This document shows, piece by piece, positions 1 through 7,996 of a stretch of 64,000 nucleotides of DNA. Source of the stretch: Nocardioides sp. CER19 (GTDB taxonomy: Bacteria; Actinomycetota; Actinomycetes; Propionibacteriales; Nocardioidaceae). Within the stretch, counting starts at the first letter, position 1. Every line of letters starts with the position of its first letter. The stretch lies in the NCBI RefSeq assembly GCF_029846275.1, contig NZ_JARVWS010000003.1, positions 558,001 through 622,000 of the forward strand, written 5' to 3'. The notes under the pieces are model-generated. The model was not told the origin of the DNA. It did not search any database and saw only the letters and a program-made list of their open reading frames with translations. The translations under genes were made by a program, and so were the position numbers.

Positions 1-340
1 CCTGCCCGGCGAGCTGGCCCGGGCGCGGGAGGCACTGCGCGCCGCCGAGATCGAGGCCCGGCTGCCGCAGAGCACGGACGACGTACCGACCGACCTGCGC
101 GAGCTGTTCGCCTGGACGGTGCGCGAGGGCGTCACCAACGTCATCCGGCACTCCGGCGCGCGGTCCTGCGAGATCGTGCTGACCCCGAGCAGCGCCGAGA
201 TCCGGGACGACGGCCGCGGGCCGGGGTCCTCGGTCGACGGCTCCGGGCTCACCGGCCTGCGGGAGCGGTCGGCCGCGGTCGGCGCGACCGTCGTGACCCG
301 GGCGCTCGAGCCGGGCTTCAGCCTGCAGGTGTGCGCATGA
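1..340 (+). CDS. Sensor histidine kinase, C-terminal end (partial)
   Basis: Only the last 112 residues lie in the window; the reading frame is open from base 2, so the 5' part is cut off by the window edge. The visible part is the HATPase_c domain of a NarL-partner (HPK7-type) kinase: an N box around REGVTNVIRHS, a G1 box around DDGRGPG and a G2 box around GLTGLRERSAAVGA. It should autophosphorylate on a histidine upstream of the window and pass the phosphate to the response regulator whose ATG overlaps this stop codon (ATGA at 337-340). The signal it senses cannot be read from this fragment. Confidence 0.9.
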   Translation, partial: LPGELARAREALRAAEIEARLPQSTDDVPTDLRELFAWTVREGVTNVIRHSGARSCEIVLTPSSAEIRDDGRGPGSSVDGSGLTGLRERSAAVGATVVTRALEPGFSLQVCA

Positions 341-954
341 GCGCCCCGACGATCCGGCTCCTGCTCGCCGACGACCAGGCGCTGGTCCGGGGCGCGTTGG
401 CCGCGCTGCTCAGCCTCGAGCCCGACCTGGAGGTCGTCGCCGAGGTCGGCTCGGGCGACGAGGTGCTGCCCGCCGTGCTCGAGCACCGGCCCGACGTCGC
501 GCTGCTCGACGTCGAGATGCCGGGCATGGACGGCATCGCCGCCACGGCGCTCGTGCGCGCCAAGGCGCCGCGCACCCGGGTGCTCATCGTGACCACGTTC
601 GGACGGCCCGGCTTCCTGCGCCGCGCGCTGCAGGCGGGCGCCTACGGCTTCGTCGTCAAGGACACCCCGGCGGCCGAGCTGGCGGACGCCGTGCGCAAGG
701 TGCACCGGGGCCTGCGCGTCGTCGACCCGCAGCTCGCGACCGACAGCCTGGTCGCCGGCGAGTCGCCGCTGACGCCACGGGAGACCGAGGTGCTGCGCGC
801 CGCGCGGGACGGGTCGACGGTGGCGACGATCGCGAAGCGGCTGTTCCTGTCCGAGGGCACCGTCCGCAACCACCTGTCCGCCGCCATCGGCAAGACCGGC
901 GCGGCGACGCGTGCCGAGGCGGTCCTCACCGCCGAGGGCAACGGCTGGCTCTGA
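337..954 (+). CDS. NarL/FixJ-family response regulator
   Basis: The protein has 205 residues. The receiver domain (about 5-120) has acidic residues D12/D13, phospho-acceptor D58 in LLDVEMPG and K108 in VVKDTP. A LuxR-type helix-turn-helix follows at about 145-195 (LTPRETEVLRAARDG, then LSEGTVRNHLSAAIGKTGA). The ATG at 337 overlaps the kinase stop by four bases, so the two are translationally coupled and form a two-component pair; a GTG six bases earlier is the alternative start. Target genes are unknown. The inverted repeats just downstream might be contacts for a regulator, but nothing in the sequence ties them to this one. Confidence 0.92.
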   Translation: MSAPTIRLLLADDQALVRGALAALLSLEPDLEVVAEVGSGDEVLPAVLEHRPDVALLDVEMPGMDGIAATALVRAKAPRTRVLIVTTFGRPGFLRRALQAGAYGFVVKDTPAAELADAVRKVHRGLRVVDPQLATDSLVAGESPLTPRETEVLRAARDGSTVATIAKRLFLSEGTVRNHLSAAIGKTGAATRAEAVLTAEGNGWL

Positions 955-985
955 GGGTGGGCGGCCGCTGCGTCGCCGTCCGCCA

Positions 986-1064
986 AAGTGTCACGGTGAC
1001 CGTTCGCGAGTCGGGTGACCGTTCGGATGTGTCACCCACACCGCAAAGGGTCACCGTGACACTT
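986..1064. repeat. 16-bp inverted repeat with clustered GGTGACC motifs
   Basis: A perfect 16-bp inverted repeat occupies 986-1001 (AAGTGTCACGGTGACC) and 1049-1064 (GGTCACCGTGACACTT), with 47 bp between. Inside, GGTGACCGTTCG occurs twice in direct order at 996-1007 and 1015-1026, and further GTCACC/GGTCACC copies lie at about 1031 and 1066. It sits in the gap between a response regulator and a secreted dehydrogenase. It could be a multi-site operator or a cruciform or terminator; no function is proven. Confidence 0.75.
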
Positions 1065-1116
1065 CGGTCACCAGCCCCATTCCGTACGTCCCGACCGCGA
1101 AGTGCCGGAACGCCAG

Positions 1117-1145
1117 GCCCCGCCGTCTGCGTGAGTCGGCGGGGC
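1117..1145. repeat. GC-rich hairpin repeat, copy 1
   Basis: A 9-bp stem, GCCCCGCCG (1117-1125) with CGGCGGGGC (1137-1145), closes an 11-base loop TCTGCGTGAGT. A near-identical hairpin lies 96 bp further on. It may end transcription of the response regulator, but no T tract follows. Confidence 0.7.
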
Positions 1146-1212
1146 TGACGCCGAGTACCCAGTCTCCGCGCAGACATACCCATGAATCGACAAATTCCTG
1201 GGGGAAAGCCAA

Positions 1213-1243
1213 AGCCCCGCCGTCTGCGTAAGTCGGCGGGGCT
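1213..1243. repeat. GC-rich hairpin repeat, copy 2
   Basis: A 10-bp perfect stem, AGCCCCGCCG (1213-1222) with CGGCGGGGCT (1234-1243), closes the loop TCTGCGTAAGT. The loop differs from copy 1 at one base, so sequence outside the stem is conserved too. That is more than a simple terminator needs and fits a dispersed repeat family. Confidence 0.7.
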
Positions 1244-1321
1244 AATAGTGAGGTAACCCGGGTTGTTGCTGCTGATGCTCTAGTGGGATGTGATCTGGAC
1301 CACCCGGAGGTACCGTGATCC

Positions 1322-2455
1322 ATGCTGCCTCGGGTCCTCCGCACCGTCGCCCTCCTCGCCCTGCTCGCCGTGGCGCTCGCCGTCCCGACCCACGACCCGG
1401 CGGCAGCCGCGCAGCCGCGGCTGCGGGTCCACCCGCTCGTGCGCGGCCTCGACCATCCGTGGGACGTACGCGCCCTCCCGGGCGGTCGGCTCCTCATCAC
1501 GCAGCGCAACCGGCGCGCGCTGACCGTGTGGCGGGCGGGCCACCAGCACCGCGTGCGGTTCGCGAACCGGCGGATCTGGGTCGGCATCGAGAGCGGCCTC
1601 ATGGGGCTGCAGGTCGACCCGGCGTTCCGGAGCAACCGTCGTTTCTACACCTGCCAGGGCTGGCGCCGGCGCGGCGGCGGCCACGACGTGCGGGTGATCG
1701 CGTGGCGGATGGGCCTCGGCTACCGCCGGGCCACTCAGCTGCGGACCCTCGTCTCCGGCCTGCCGTCCACCAACGGCCAGCACGGCGGTTGCCGCCTGCT
1801 CATCGCCCGCGACGGGTCGATGCACGTCGGCACGGGCGACGCCAAGATCGGTACGGCGCCCGAGAACCTCGGCTCGCTCGGCGGCAAGACCCTCCGCCTC
1901 AACCGCTTCACCGGCGCACCGTGGCCGACGAACCCGTTCATCCGGAGCTCGAACCCGCGCACCCGCTACGTCTTCACCTACGGCCACCGCAACGTCCAGG
2001 GCCTGGCACAGCGCGCCGACGGCACGATCTGGTCGGTGGAGCAGGGCACGTTCCGCGACGACGAGGTCAACCTGCTGGTCAGGGGCGGGGACTACGGCTA
2101 CAACCCGGTACCGGGCTACAACGAGCAGGTCCCGATGACCGACCACTCGCTGCCGGGCGTGCAGCAGAGTGCGCGCTGGCGCTCGGGCAACCCGACCGAC
2201 GCGACCAGCGGCGGGACATTCCTGCCGTCGTCCGGCTGGGGCCGACTCGACGGCTGGATGGCCGTGGCCGCTCTCAAGCACCACGAGCTGGTGCTCCTGC
2301 ACTTCGACGCGGCAGGTCACCTGCTGCGCGAGCTGCACGCCGTCCGGGGTCGCGGCCGCCTCCGCACAGCGGTCGTCGCCCCGGACGGTTCCCTCCTGGT
2401 CACCACCGACAACGGCGGCGGCCGGGACGTCGTCCTCAGGGTGCGGCCGCGCTGA
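1322..2455 (+). CDS. Secreted PQQ-dependent sugar dehydrogenase-like beta-propeller protein
   Basis: The protein has 377 residues. An N-terminal signal peptide (basic MLPRVLR, hydrophobic core to about residue 21, small residues near AAAA) points to export. The mature part matches the glucose/sorbosone dehydrogenase propeller family: GLDHPWDVRALPGGRLLITQR at the start, ESGLMGLQVDPAF, MHVGTGDA, YGHRNVQGLA with the family's catalytic-type His, and EQGTFRDDEVNLL. Such enzymes oxidise aldose sugars outside the membrane with PQQ. GGAGG about ten bases upstream supports the ATG at 1322. The gene ends one base before the convergent small gene. No PQQ synthesis genes are in the window; some family members are not proven PQQ enzymes. 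Confidence 0.85.
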   Translation: MLPRVLRTVALLALLAVALAVPTHDPAAAAQPRLRVHPLVRGLDHPWDVRALPGGRLLITQRNRRALTVWRAGHQHRVRFANRRIWVGIESGLMGLQVDPAFRSNRRFYTCQGWRRRGGGHDVRVIAWRMGLGYRRATQLRTLVSGLPSTNGQHGGCRLLIARDGSMHVGTGDAKIGTAPENLGSLGGKTLRLNRFTGAPWPTNPFIRSSNPRTRYVFTYGHRNVQGLAQRADGTIWSVEQGTFRDDEVNLLVRGGDYGYNPVPGYNEQVPMTDHSLPGVQQSARWRSGNPTDATSGGTFLPSSGWGRLDGWMAVAALKHHELVLLHFDAAGHLLRELHAVRGRGRLRTAVVAPDGSLLVTTDNGGGRDVVLRVRPR

Positions 2456-2653
2456 TCAGCCGTCGCCCTCGTCGGCGTCGTCGTTCCAGGCCGGGTCGTG
2501 CTCCCAGGCCTCGTTGCGCTCCTCGACCTTGCCGAGTGCTTGCTCGGCCTCGGCCGGGGTGTCGTACGGACCCAGCCGGTCCTTGTTGGGGCACCCCTCC
2601 GGTCCTTCGACCGTGTGGTGCTTGAGGCAGAACCAGTAGCCGCCCTCAGTCAT
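2456..2653 (-). CDS. Conserved small acidic protein with two cysteines
   Basis: A 65-residue protein starting MTEGGYWFCLKHHTVEG. It has C9, the dipeptide H12-H13 and C21 (CLKHH...CPNKD), a YDTPAEAEQAL segment and a strongly acidic tail. Small proteins of this pattern are common in actinobacteria, but I know of no function. The Cys/His residues might bind a metal, which is inference. It converges on the sugar dehydrogenase with no gap and lies ten bases beyond the stop of the TPR gene on the same strand, so the two probably form an operon. Confidence 0.7.
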   Translation of the reverse strand: MTEGGYWFCLKHHTVEGPEGCPNKDRLGPYDTPAEAEQALGKVEERNEAWEHDPAWNDDADEGDG

Positions 2654-2662
2654 GGGTTGAAG

Positions 2663-3091
2663 TTACCCGTTCTCGGCCTTCGTCATCAGCAGCCGCTCGA
2701 CACGCAGCATGGCGAGCTCGTGCTCGATGTCGCCGCTCATCACCGCGGCCATCTTGAGGTGCGGGAGCGCCTCCTCGAGGCGGCTCTGCCGCTCGAGCAC
2801 CCGGCCCAGGGCGTGCCGCGACCAGACGTCGTCGGGGGTCTCCTCGACGAGGTCGCGCAGCTCGTCCTCGGCCTTCTGAAGCTGGGCGCGCAGCATGTAG
2901 GCCCAGGCACGGAGGCAGCGCAGCCCGGTGTTCGCGGGCTCGTCGGCCAGGGCCGGCTCGATGATCTCGAGCGCCTCCTTGGGCGCGCGACGGGCGAGCA
3001 GGTCATAGGCGACGCGGTACGCCGACTCCGGCTGCTGCATGCCGGGGAAGACGATCGCCGGGGCGGAGAGCTGGAAGTCGTTGTTGGTCAC
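2663..3091 (-). CDS. Tetratricopeptide-repeat protein
   Basis: The protein has 142 residues, with helical repeats from about residue 25 (AYDLLARRAPKEALEIIEPALADEPANTGLRCLRAWAYMLR, then ALGRVLERQSRLEEALPHLKMA) that fit two to three TPR units. I chose GTG 3091 (VTNNDFQL) because GAAAGG lies about ten bases upstream and because the longer open frame enters low-complexity, rnpB-overlapping sequence. TPR proteins hold protein partners; which ones is unknown. The C-terminal part tracks a long helix ending ELAMLRVERLLMTKAENG. Confidence 0.8.
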   Translation of the reverse strand: MTNNDFQLSAPAIVFPGMQQPESAYRVAYDLLARRAPKEALEIIEPALADEPANTGLRCLRAWAYMLRAQLQKAEDELRDLVEETPDDVWSRHALGRVLERQSRLEEALPHLKMAAVMSGDIEHELAMLRVERLLMTKAENG

Positions 3092-3202
3092 GACATGAGA
3101 ACCTTTCTCATCTTGCGGGCATTCCCGCCACACCCTCGAGTGTCTCGCACACCCCCAGGTGGCCGACGCACTCCAGGGTCGGCGTGCCGTACTCTTGCTC
3201 CC

Positions 3203-3598
3203 GCGTGACGGGCTGGCCGGGCGACCGCGTCGCCTTCCACACGAAAGGGAGGCGTCGAGGAAAGTCCGGGCTCCACAGGGCAAGGTGGTGGGTAACGCCC
3301 ACCCGGGGAAACCCGCGGGACAGTGCCACAGAAATCAGACCGCCACTCCGTTGGTCGAGCTTGTCGAGACCAGCGAAGCGGTAAGGGTGAAACGGTGGTG
3401 TAAGAGACCACCAGCGCCCCAGGTGACTGGGGCGGCTAGGTAAACCCCACCTGGAGCAAGGTCAGACAGGATGTGCCCGAGGGCGGCCCGCCCGAGCATC
3501 CGGGTAGACCGCTGGAGGCCGTCGGCAACGGCGGTCCGAGATGGATGGTCGCCCCTCTTCGGAGGACAGAACCCGGCTTACAGGCCAGCCCGTCACGC
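3203..3598 (+). ncRNA. rnpB: RNase P RNA (type A, actinobacterial)
   Basis: The catalytic RNA of RNase P, which trims the 5' ends of tRNAs. Ends are fixed by a perfect 15-bp helix P1 (3203-3217 with 3584-3598). Conserved core blocks are present in order: GAGGAAAGTCCGGGCTCC (CR-I), ACAGTGCCACAGAAA, GGTAAGGGTGAAACGGTG, TAAGAGACCACCAGCG, GGCTAGGTAAACCCC, and AGATGGATG followed by GGACAGAACCCGGCTTA near the 3' end. The usual actinobacterial P12 stem is replaced by sequence holding a short palindrome at 3351-3372 (separate entry). The region also contains open frames on both strands; these are shadows. Confidence 0.97.
3351..3372. repeat. REP-like palindrome inside rnpB P12
   Basis: The element is TTGGTCGAG at 3351-3359, running through CTTGTCGAGACCA to 3372. 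It can fold on itself (GGTC/GACC outside, TCGA/TCGA inside). I recall this sequence as a frequently repeated extragenic element in several actinobacterial genomes; that is memory, not a search. Here it sits in the variable P12 stem of RNase P RNA, a position that tolerates length changes. Confidence 0.6.
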
Positions 3599-4229
3599 AC
3601 CAGCCTGTGACCTGCAGGTTTACCGTTTTCCAGGCAGTTTAGTCCGCACACGGTCCGCAGGAGAAGCTCGACTGCGGTCGTTGACGACCGTCGAGGACCG
3701 GCGTCCGCCACCGCTCAGGCAGGATCGGAGACCGTCGCGGAACCCGGCTCTGGGGCGCCATTGGGAAGGCGTCGAACGCCGTAGGGAGCAAGGCCCACTG
3801 CAGGAGGCACAAACGAACCATCAGGCCGCGACGATCCGCCTTCGCTCTGGACCGATATTTGCAAGGTGATTCGGCGTTGGCCGATCTGGACTCTCCTCGG
3901 CGCTCCGCCCGACCGGGCGGATCCCCAAACCCGAGCCCGCTCATCGTGTCCTCGATGCCGCATCTGGACCCGAGTCCGGGTGGTTCGTGCTTCCGAAGTG
4001 GGGACGGCTTAGGCTTGCGTACTTGGTTGAGCGTGCCTTCCATCGAGGTAGCTGCCTGTCAGACGAGGCTCTTGCTTGGCATGCCGGGCACCTTCTGCTC
4101 GCGTCAACGCGCGGGCCGTCCACGCCGCCCCGACTGGGACGGCTGAACAGTCCCCGGCGCGCACCCCAATGGTCAACACGAGCACGCGTTCCGGTGGTGA
4201 CACGCGCGTCGACGCGGGTAAGGCATTGC
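3599..4229. other. Gene-poor stretch after rnpB
   Basis: About 630 bases without a convincing gene. The open frames here (for example 3639-4043 on minus) are rich in Arg, Pro and Ser, have no recognisable motif and no good ribosome binding site. Base use differs somewhat from the flanking backbone. It may be the edge of an insertion next to rnpB, but I found no clear direct repeat of the rnpB 3' end to mark an attachment site. Confidence 0.5.
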
Positions 4230-5543
4230 CTACTGTGCTCCAGACCTCGGCGTGCTGCGCTTCACTTGACGCGAGCTCGTGATCGAATTCGCATATCGGT
4301 TGATGAGACTGGGTGCAAGAAGCCCGTGCAGGAGCACACTGCCGAGGATGACAAGGGTCGTCACGCCTAACACTTCGTAGGCGAAGCCGGGGTCCGCGAG
4401 CTGGTTGAACGCGAGCAGCCCAAACACGATCGATGTCGTTCCGCGGGGCCCCAGCAAGGCGACGAGTGTCCGATCTTTCGGTTGGGAGTCGGACCCGAGG
4501 AGTGCAAGCATGACGGGCAGAGCCCGAACGACGCTCAGAACAGCGAGGCTGTAGACGACGACGGCCGTGTCGATGTAGCCGCTGGTGAGCACGAGCACGG
4601 CAACGTTGCCGAACACGAACCACATCGCTATCGAGAGCAGTACGACCACATCGTCGAGCAGTTCATGGTCCGACGAGGTTTCGCGAATTCTGTTGTCGGT
4701 CCCAGATCCGCCGTCGGGAGCAGCCCGCAGGGCCAGCAGGCGCACGTGGCGGAAGGTCACACCGCAAACGAAGGCGGCGACGAATCCGTTGCCCGCGCAG
4801 CCGATGGCGATGGCGTAGGTGAGGACCGGGAGGACGGCTACGGCGACGCCGGCGGATCTGGCCGAAGTCCATCTGCGCTGTGCGGCGCCCGCGAGGAGCC
4901 AGCCGGTCGCGGCGCCGAGAACGGTTCCGACGATGACCGCCACGAGAACTGCGCCGAGTGCGGTGCTGAAGTTCCCACCACGGTGAGACGTCTCGGTTGT
5001 GCCCACGATGAGGAGCGCATACGCGAAGATGGGTGACACGATGCCGTCGTTGTAGCCACCCTCAACGTTAAGCGCATCCCGCACCCGGCGGGGTAGGCGC
5101 CGGTCACGCAGAAGCGACTCGGAGGCGGCGAAGTCGATAGGTACGACGGCGCAGGCTAGAACGAGAAGTGCGGCCCAGGGCAGATCAGGGAGCAGGAGAA
5201 GGCCTATCCCGAGCGCTGCCGCGAGGCTGAGCGGCAGGGCGACAACGAGGAGCCGTGCGGCCCACCACGCACTGTTGCCGAGCAGTTGACCGCGTTTGAC
5301 CTCGGTAGCGTCGACGAATAGGAGCGTGGCGAGCGCGATCTCGGCGACTCGGGTAGTGAGGTTGCTGTTGAGTGCGTCGGCGAGTCGCCCGTGCGTGAAT
5401 AGTCCAACGGCGAAGCCCGCCAATGTCATGACGACGGGTACGCGCAGGTGTAGCCGTGCGAGCGGAGTTGCGCACAGCGACCACGCCATCGTGAAGAGGC
5501 CGAGGACGATGAGACTTGCCAGCACTGTGTCAGTGTTGCTCAC
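4230..5543 (-). CDS. Cation:proton antiporter (CPA1-like)
   Basis: The protein has 437 residues and about twelve hydrophobic segments. The pattern of VVPIDFAASESLLRDRRLPRRVRDALNVEGGYNDG matches the CPA1/NhaP core, where the acidic residues bind the ion; LGPRGTTSIVFGLLA near the C terminus is also typical. It probably exchanges Na+ or K+ for protons at the cell membrane. GTG 5543 (VSNTDTVLASL) is chosen because it begins just before the first membrane segment and lies ten bases after the stop of the upstream gene, so the two are likely cotranscribed. The ion is not predictable from sequence. Confidence 0.85.
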   Translation of the reverse strand: MSNTDTVLASLIVLGLFTMAWSLCATPLARLHLRVPVVMTLAGFAVGLFTHGRLADALNSNLTTRVAEIALATLLFVDATEVKRGQLLGNSAWWAARLLVVALPLSLAAALGIGLLLLPDLPWAALLVLACAVVPIDFAASESLLRDRRLPRRVRDALNVEGGYNDGIVSPIFAYALLIVGTTETSHRGGNFSTALGAVLVAVIVGTVLGAATGWLLAGAAQRRWTSARSAGVAVAVLPVLTYAIAIGCAGNGFVAAFVCGVTFRHVRLLALRAAPDGGSGTDNRIRETSSDHELLDDVVVLLSIAMWFVFGNVAVLVLTSGYIDTAVVVYSLAVLSVVRALPVMLALLGSDSQPKDRTLVALLGPRGTTSIVFGLLAFNQLADPGFAYEVLGVTTLVILGSVLLHGLLAPSLINRYANSITSSRQVKRSTPRSGAQ

Positions 5544-5553
5544 GCCGTGACCC

Positions 5554-7863
5554 CTACTTCCTCGACGGGTCCCCGGGCGGAACCGGGCCGTCCGGAGCAC
5601 GCCGCCGGGTGAGGGTCAGCAGGTCCTTGGCGGTGGCGGCCTCGAGGTAGCTGCGGAGGATGGCCAGACCGGCGAGGGGAAGCGCCGCTTCGTCCGAGAC
5701 GAGGAGGTATAGAGGCTCGAACCTGGGCTGGAACTTCGCTTTGAATGACTGAAGCGACCGGAAGCCGTAATACGGCTCCAGTCGTTCCGCGAGAAATCGA
5801 AGGACCGCTTCGATCTCGCGTCGGTCGCCGTCGGTGCCGCGGGCGTCGTCGGTGCGTGCAAGAGGGGCGCCGGACAGCGAAACGATCCCCGCGCCTTCAT
5901 CTCGGAAGCGTAGGCAGCTCGCGGCGATGAGAAGTTCCATCGTATATCGGAAGCTGTCGCCGCGCCGTCGCATGAGGTCGAGCGTCCAGCCGGTGATTCG
6001 GCCACCGCTGTCGCTGATGGGCATCCAACTCGTGACACCATGGACTCGTCGTTTAGCGTCGACGGCCACGGCCACCCATACCTCAGTGTCGCGGGCCTCG
6101 ACGATGCTTCCGAGGGTGAATCCCATCTCGGGCAGTGCTTTGTCCTGCACCCATCGCTCACAGATGGCGTCGATCTGTGCGGCAATGTCCTCAGGCGCCT
6201 CAACGAGGCGCCACCAGCGGACGTCGATGCCTCGGCGGCGAGCTTGGTTGAACGCCGACCGGACGTCCTGCCAATGCTTCCCACGGAACTCGAGCCCCGG
6301 CAGATCGATGACGGCTTCTTCCGCGACCTGGATGGCGAGCCATCCGCGGTCCCGCGCCCAGGCGGCGAGCTGGTTGCTCGCGCTGAAGAAGCAGGGCAGC
6401 TTGCCGGCATCTCTGGCGGCCTCGACGAATTCATCAGCCACGGCGTGGAGCCGATCGTGCGGCGCTATCGGGTCGCACAGACCGAGCGCGACACCCAAAC
6501 GCAGCCGGTAGGCGACCGCACCGCCGCCTCCGATCTCGTTCACCCCGTCACTTTTTCCGCTCTTTGGGGCTGGTGTGAACCACAACCGGTGGCTCGGCCA
6601 GGTCGTCATCCAGGACAACCGGTTGGCAGACCCGAGATCAGTGAGGAGGGCTCGCGCACGTCGACGATCAAGTTCGGTAGGACCGGCCCCGATGTGCCCT
6701 GGACCCAAGGGGTGACGAGTGCGCGGGCTCAGATTGCTGAAGGCGCTACGGCCGCAGGCAAGCAGCAGGAGACTGGCGCTCTCGATGACCAGAAGGAGCG
6801 CCAACATATGATCGGGATTTCTCGCACGGCCGCTCGCAAGCACAGCAGCTAGCAGGCCAAGCCAACTGGCGAGGGTCACGATTGATGCCAGGCGCCACCA
6901 GGTACGCCGCCCCCTGAGCAGGCCGAGTCCGATGGCAACGTCGAGCACGACTAGCGGCGCGACGCGCCACCACGGTCCGGGATCGCCACCAATGGACCCG
7001 AATGGGCCTGCGTGCGCGACAAACTGGCCCACGAGCGTCAGTAAAGCACCCCAGAAGTACAGGCCGGCCGCCACTAATCGAACGCGCCTCGTCATTGGAC
7101 CCCGCCCACGGATCGATGCTGGGCGATCGGAACGCCCCTCCGGGCGAGCAACCAGTCTTGGACCCACCCACCATCCCGCCAAGGTCGCCATGAGCCGTTC
7201 AGCATCGTGCAGGAAGCCGAGGAAGACCAGCGAGGTCAGCACGCAGCCCAAGACCGCCAGCCGCAGCCGACCGCGCCATGGCGGCCGCAAAGCCGCTGTT
7301 GCCACCATCAGCGCGCCCAGCGCTCCGGCGCTGAACCCGACATCCAGCTGCTGCGCCGTCACTCGAGCCCACTCCGAGGGTGTATGCGCAAGTCCGAGAA
7401 CCAACAGTCCGCCGCCAATGGCGCCGACCGCTTGACCGACGACAACGCCCCACAGAGCCACACGGCTGCCGAGCAACCACTCGACCGGCCCCACAAGCAC
7501 TGTGAAGAACCCGAGCATGAGGGGGTACTGCCACGGCGCAAGTGCAAAGACGGGGCCTGTCAGAAGTGTCCACCATCTGTGGTTCTCGAACAGCGCGGAC
7601 GGTCCGAATTCCAGGGTCCGGAACCAGTCATCGTCTTGCACCGGCGACCACAACGCTCCGGTGACCGCTCCGGCCAAGACCACGATTGCGACGACGGTCG
7701 CCGTGAACGGCGCACGGACGAAAGCCGCCCGCACTCGATGCCACGACTTGCGCTCCGCATCAGGAACAGTCGCAGGCCCGGCTTCTTGCGCAGAACCCTT
7801 CTCCGACAGTGCCAGGTGCTCGGTACCACCCGGCCCACAGTTCGTACTCAAGGGCGACTGCAT
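5554..7863 (-). CDS. Membrane protein with DUF2156/MprF-type acyltransferase domain
   Basis: About 769 residues from the ATG at 7863, chosen for the strong AGGGAGGGG just before it; in-frame starts at 7881 and GTG 7929 are alternatives. The N-terminal half has several membrane helices, with a rhomboid-like segment (WWTLLTGPVFALAPWQYPLM). The C-terminal half (from about residue 390) is a DUF2156 GNAT-like domain as in phosphatidylglycerol lysyltransferases, with TTWPSHRLWFTPAPKSG, YRLRLGVALGLCDPIA, GYRFRSL-type SLQSFKAKFQPRFEPLYLL. The family transfers aminoacyl groups from tRNA to membrane lipid and aids resistance to cationic peptides. It shares its upstream region with a divergent TetR gene, which suggests control by that regulator. 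Exact acceptor lipid and amino acid are unknown. Confidence 0.8.
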   Translation of the reverse strand: MQSPLSTNCGPGGTEHLALSEKGSAQEAGPATVPDAERKSWHRVRAAFVRAPFTATVVAIVVLAGAVTGALWSPVQDDDWFRTLEFGPSALFENHRWWTLLTGPVFALAPWQYPLMLGFFTVLVGPVEWLLGSRVALWGVVVGQAVGAIGGGLLVLGLAHTPSEWARVTAQQLDVGFSAGALGALMVATAALRPPWRGRLRLAVLGCVLTSLVFLGFLHDAERLMATLAGWWVGPRLVARPEGRSDRPASIRGRGPMTRRVRLVAAGLYFWGALLTLVGQFVAHAGPFGSIGGDPGPWWRVAPLVVLDVAIGLGLLRGRRTWWRLASIVTLASWLGLLAAVLASGRARNPDHMLALLLVIESASLLLLACGRSAFSNLSPRTRHPLGPGHIGAGPTELDRRRARALLTDLGSANRLSWMTTWPSHRLWFTPAPKSGKSDGVNEIGGGGAVAYRLRLGVALGLCDPIAPHDRLHAVADEFVEAARDAGKLPCFFSASNQLAAWARDRGWLAIQVAEEAVIDLPGLEFRGKHWQDVRSAFNQARRRGIDVRWWRLVEAPEDIAAQIDAICERWVQDKALPEMGFTLGSIVEARDTEVWVAVAVDAKRRVHGVTSWMPISDSGGRITGWTLDLMRRRGDSFRYTMELLIAASCLRFRDEGAGIVSLSGAPLARTDDARGTDGDRREIEAVLRFLAERLEPYYGFRSLQSFKAKFQPRFEPLYLLVSDEAALPLAGLAILRSYLEAATAKDLLTLTRRRAPDGPVPPGDPSRK

Positions 7864-7959
7864 GGCCGGCCCCTCCCTCATGATCACATCAACAGAGGAC
7901 GAATGTTCGCCGGGTGCAGTTGTCGCCACGAGAAACGACTACCGTGAACACGTCTTTCT

Positions 7960-7985
7960 GTACATCTGTACATGTACAAATGTAC
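7960..7985. promoter_or_regulatory. Palindromic operator between TetR gene and MprF-like gene
   Basis: A 26-bp palindrome with one mismatched pair, centred on the perfect 12-mer TGTACATGTACA (7967-7978) and flanked by GTACAT (7960-7965) and ATGTAC (7980-7985) at equal distances. It lies 12 bases before the GTG of the TetR gene and about 100 bases before the MprF-like start. The position suits a TetR dimer pair repressing both directions. Confidence 0.8.
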
Positions 7986-7996
7986 GTTAACAGGGC

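Noticed and set aside
3583..3640. Attachment site at the rnpB 3' end for the accessory stretch that follows
   Set aside because: No integrase gene and no second copy of the rnpB 3' end were found by eye.
3639..4043. Open frame on minus after rnpB
   Set aside because: Arg/Pro/Ser-rich product without motifs or ribosome binding site.
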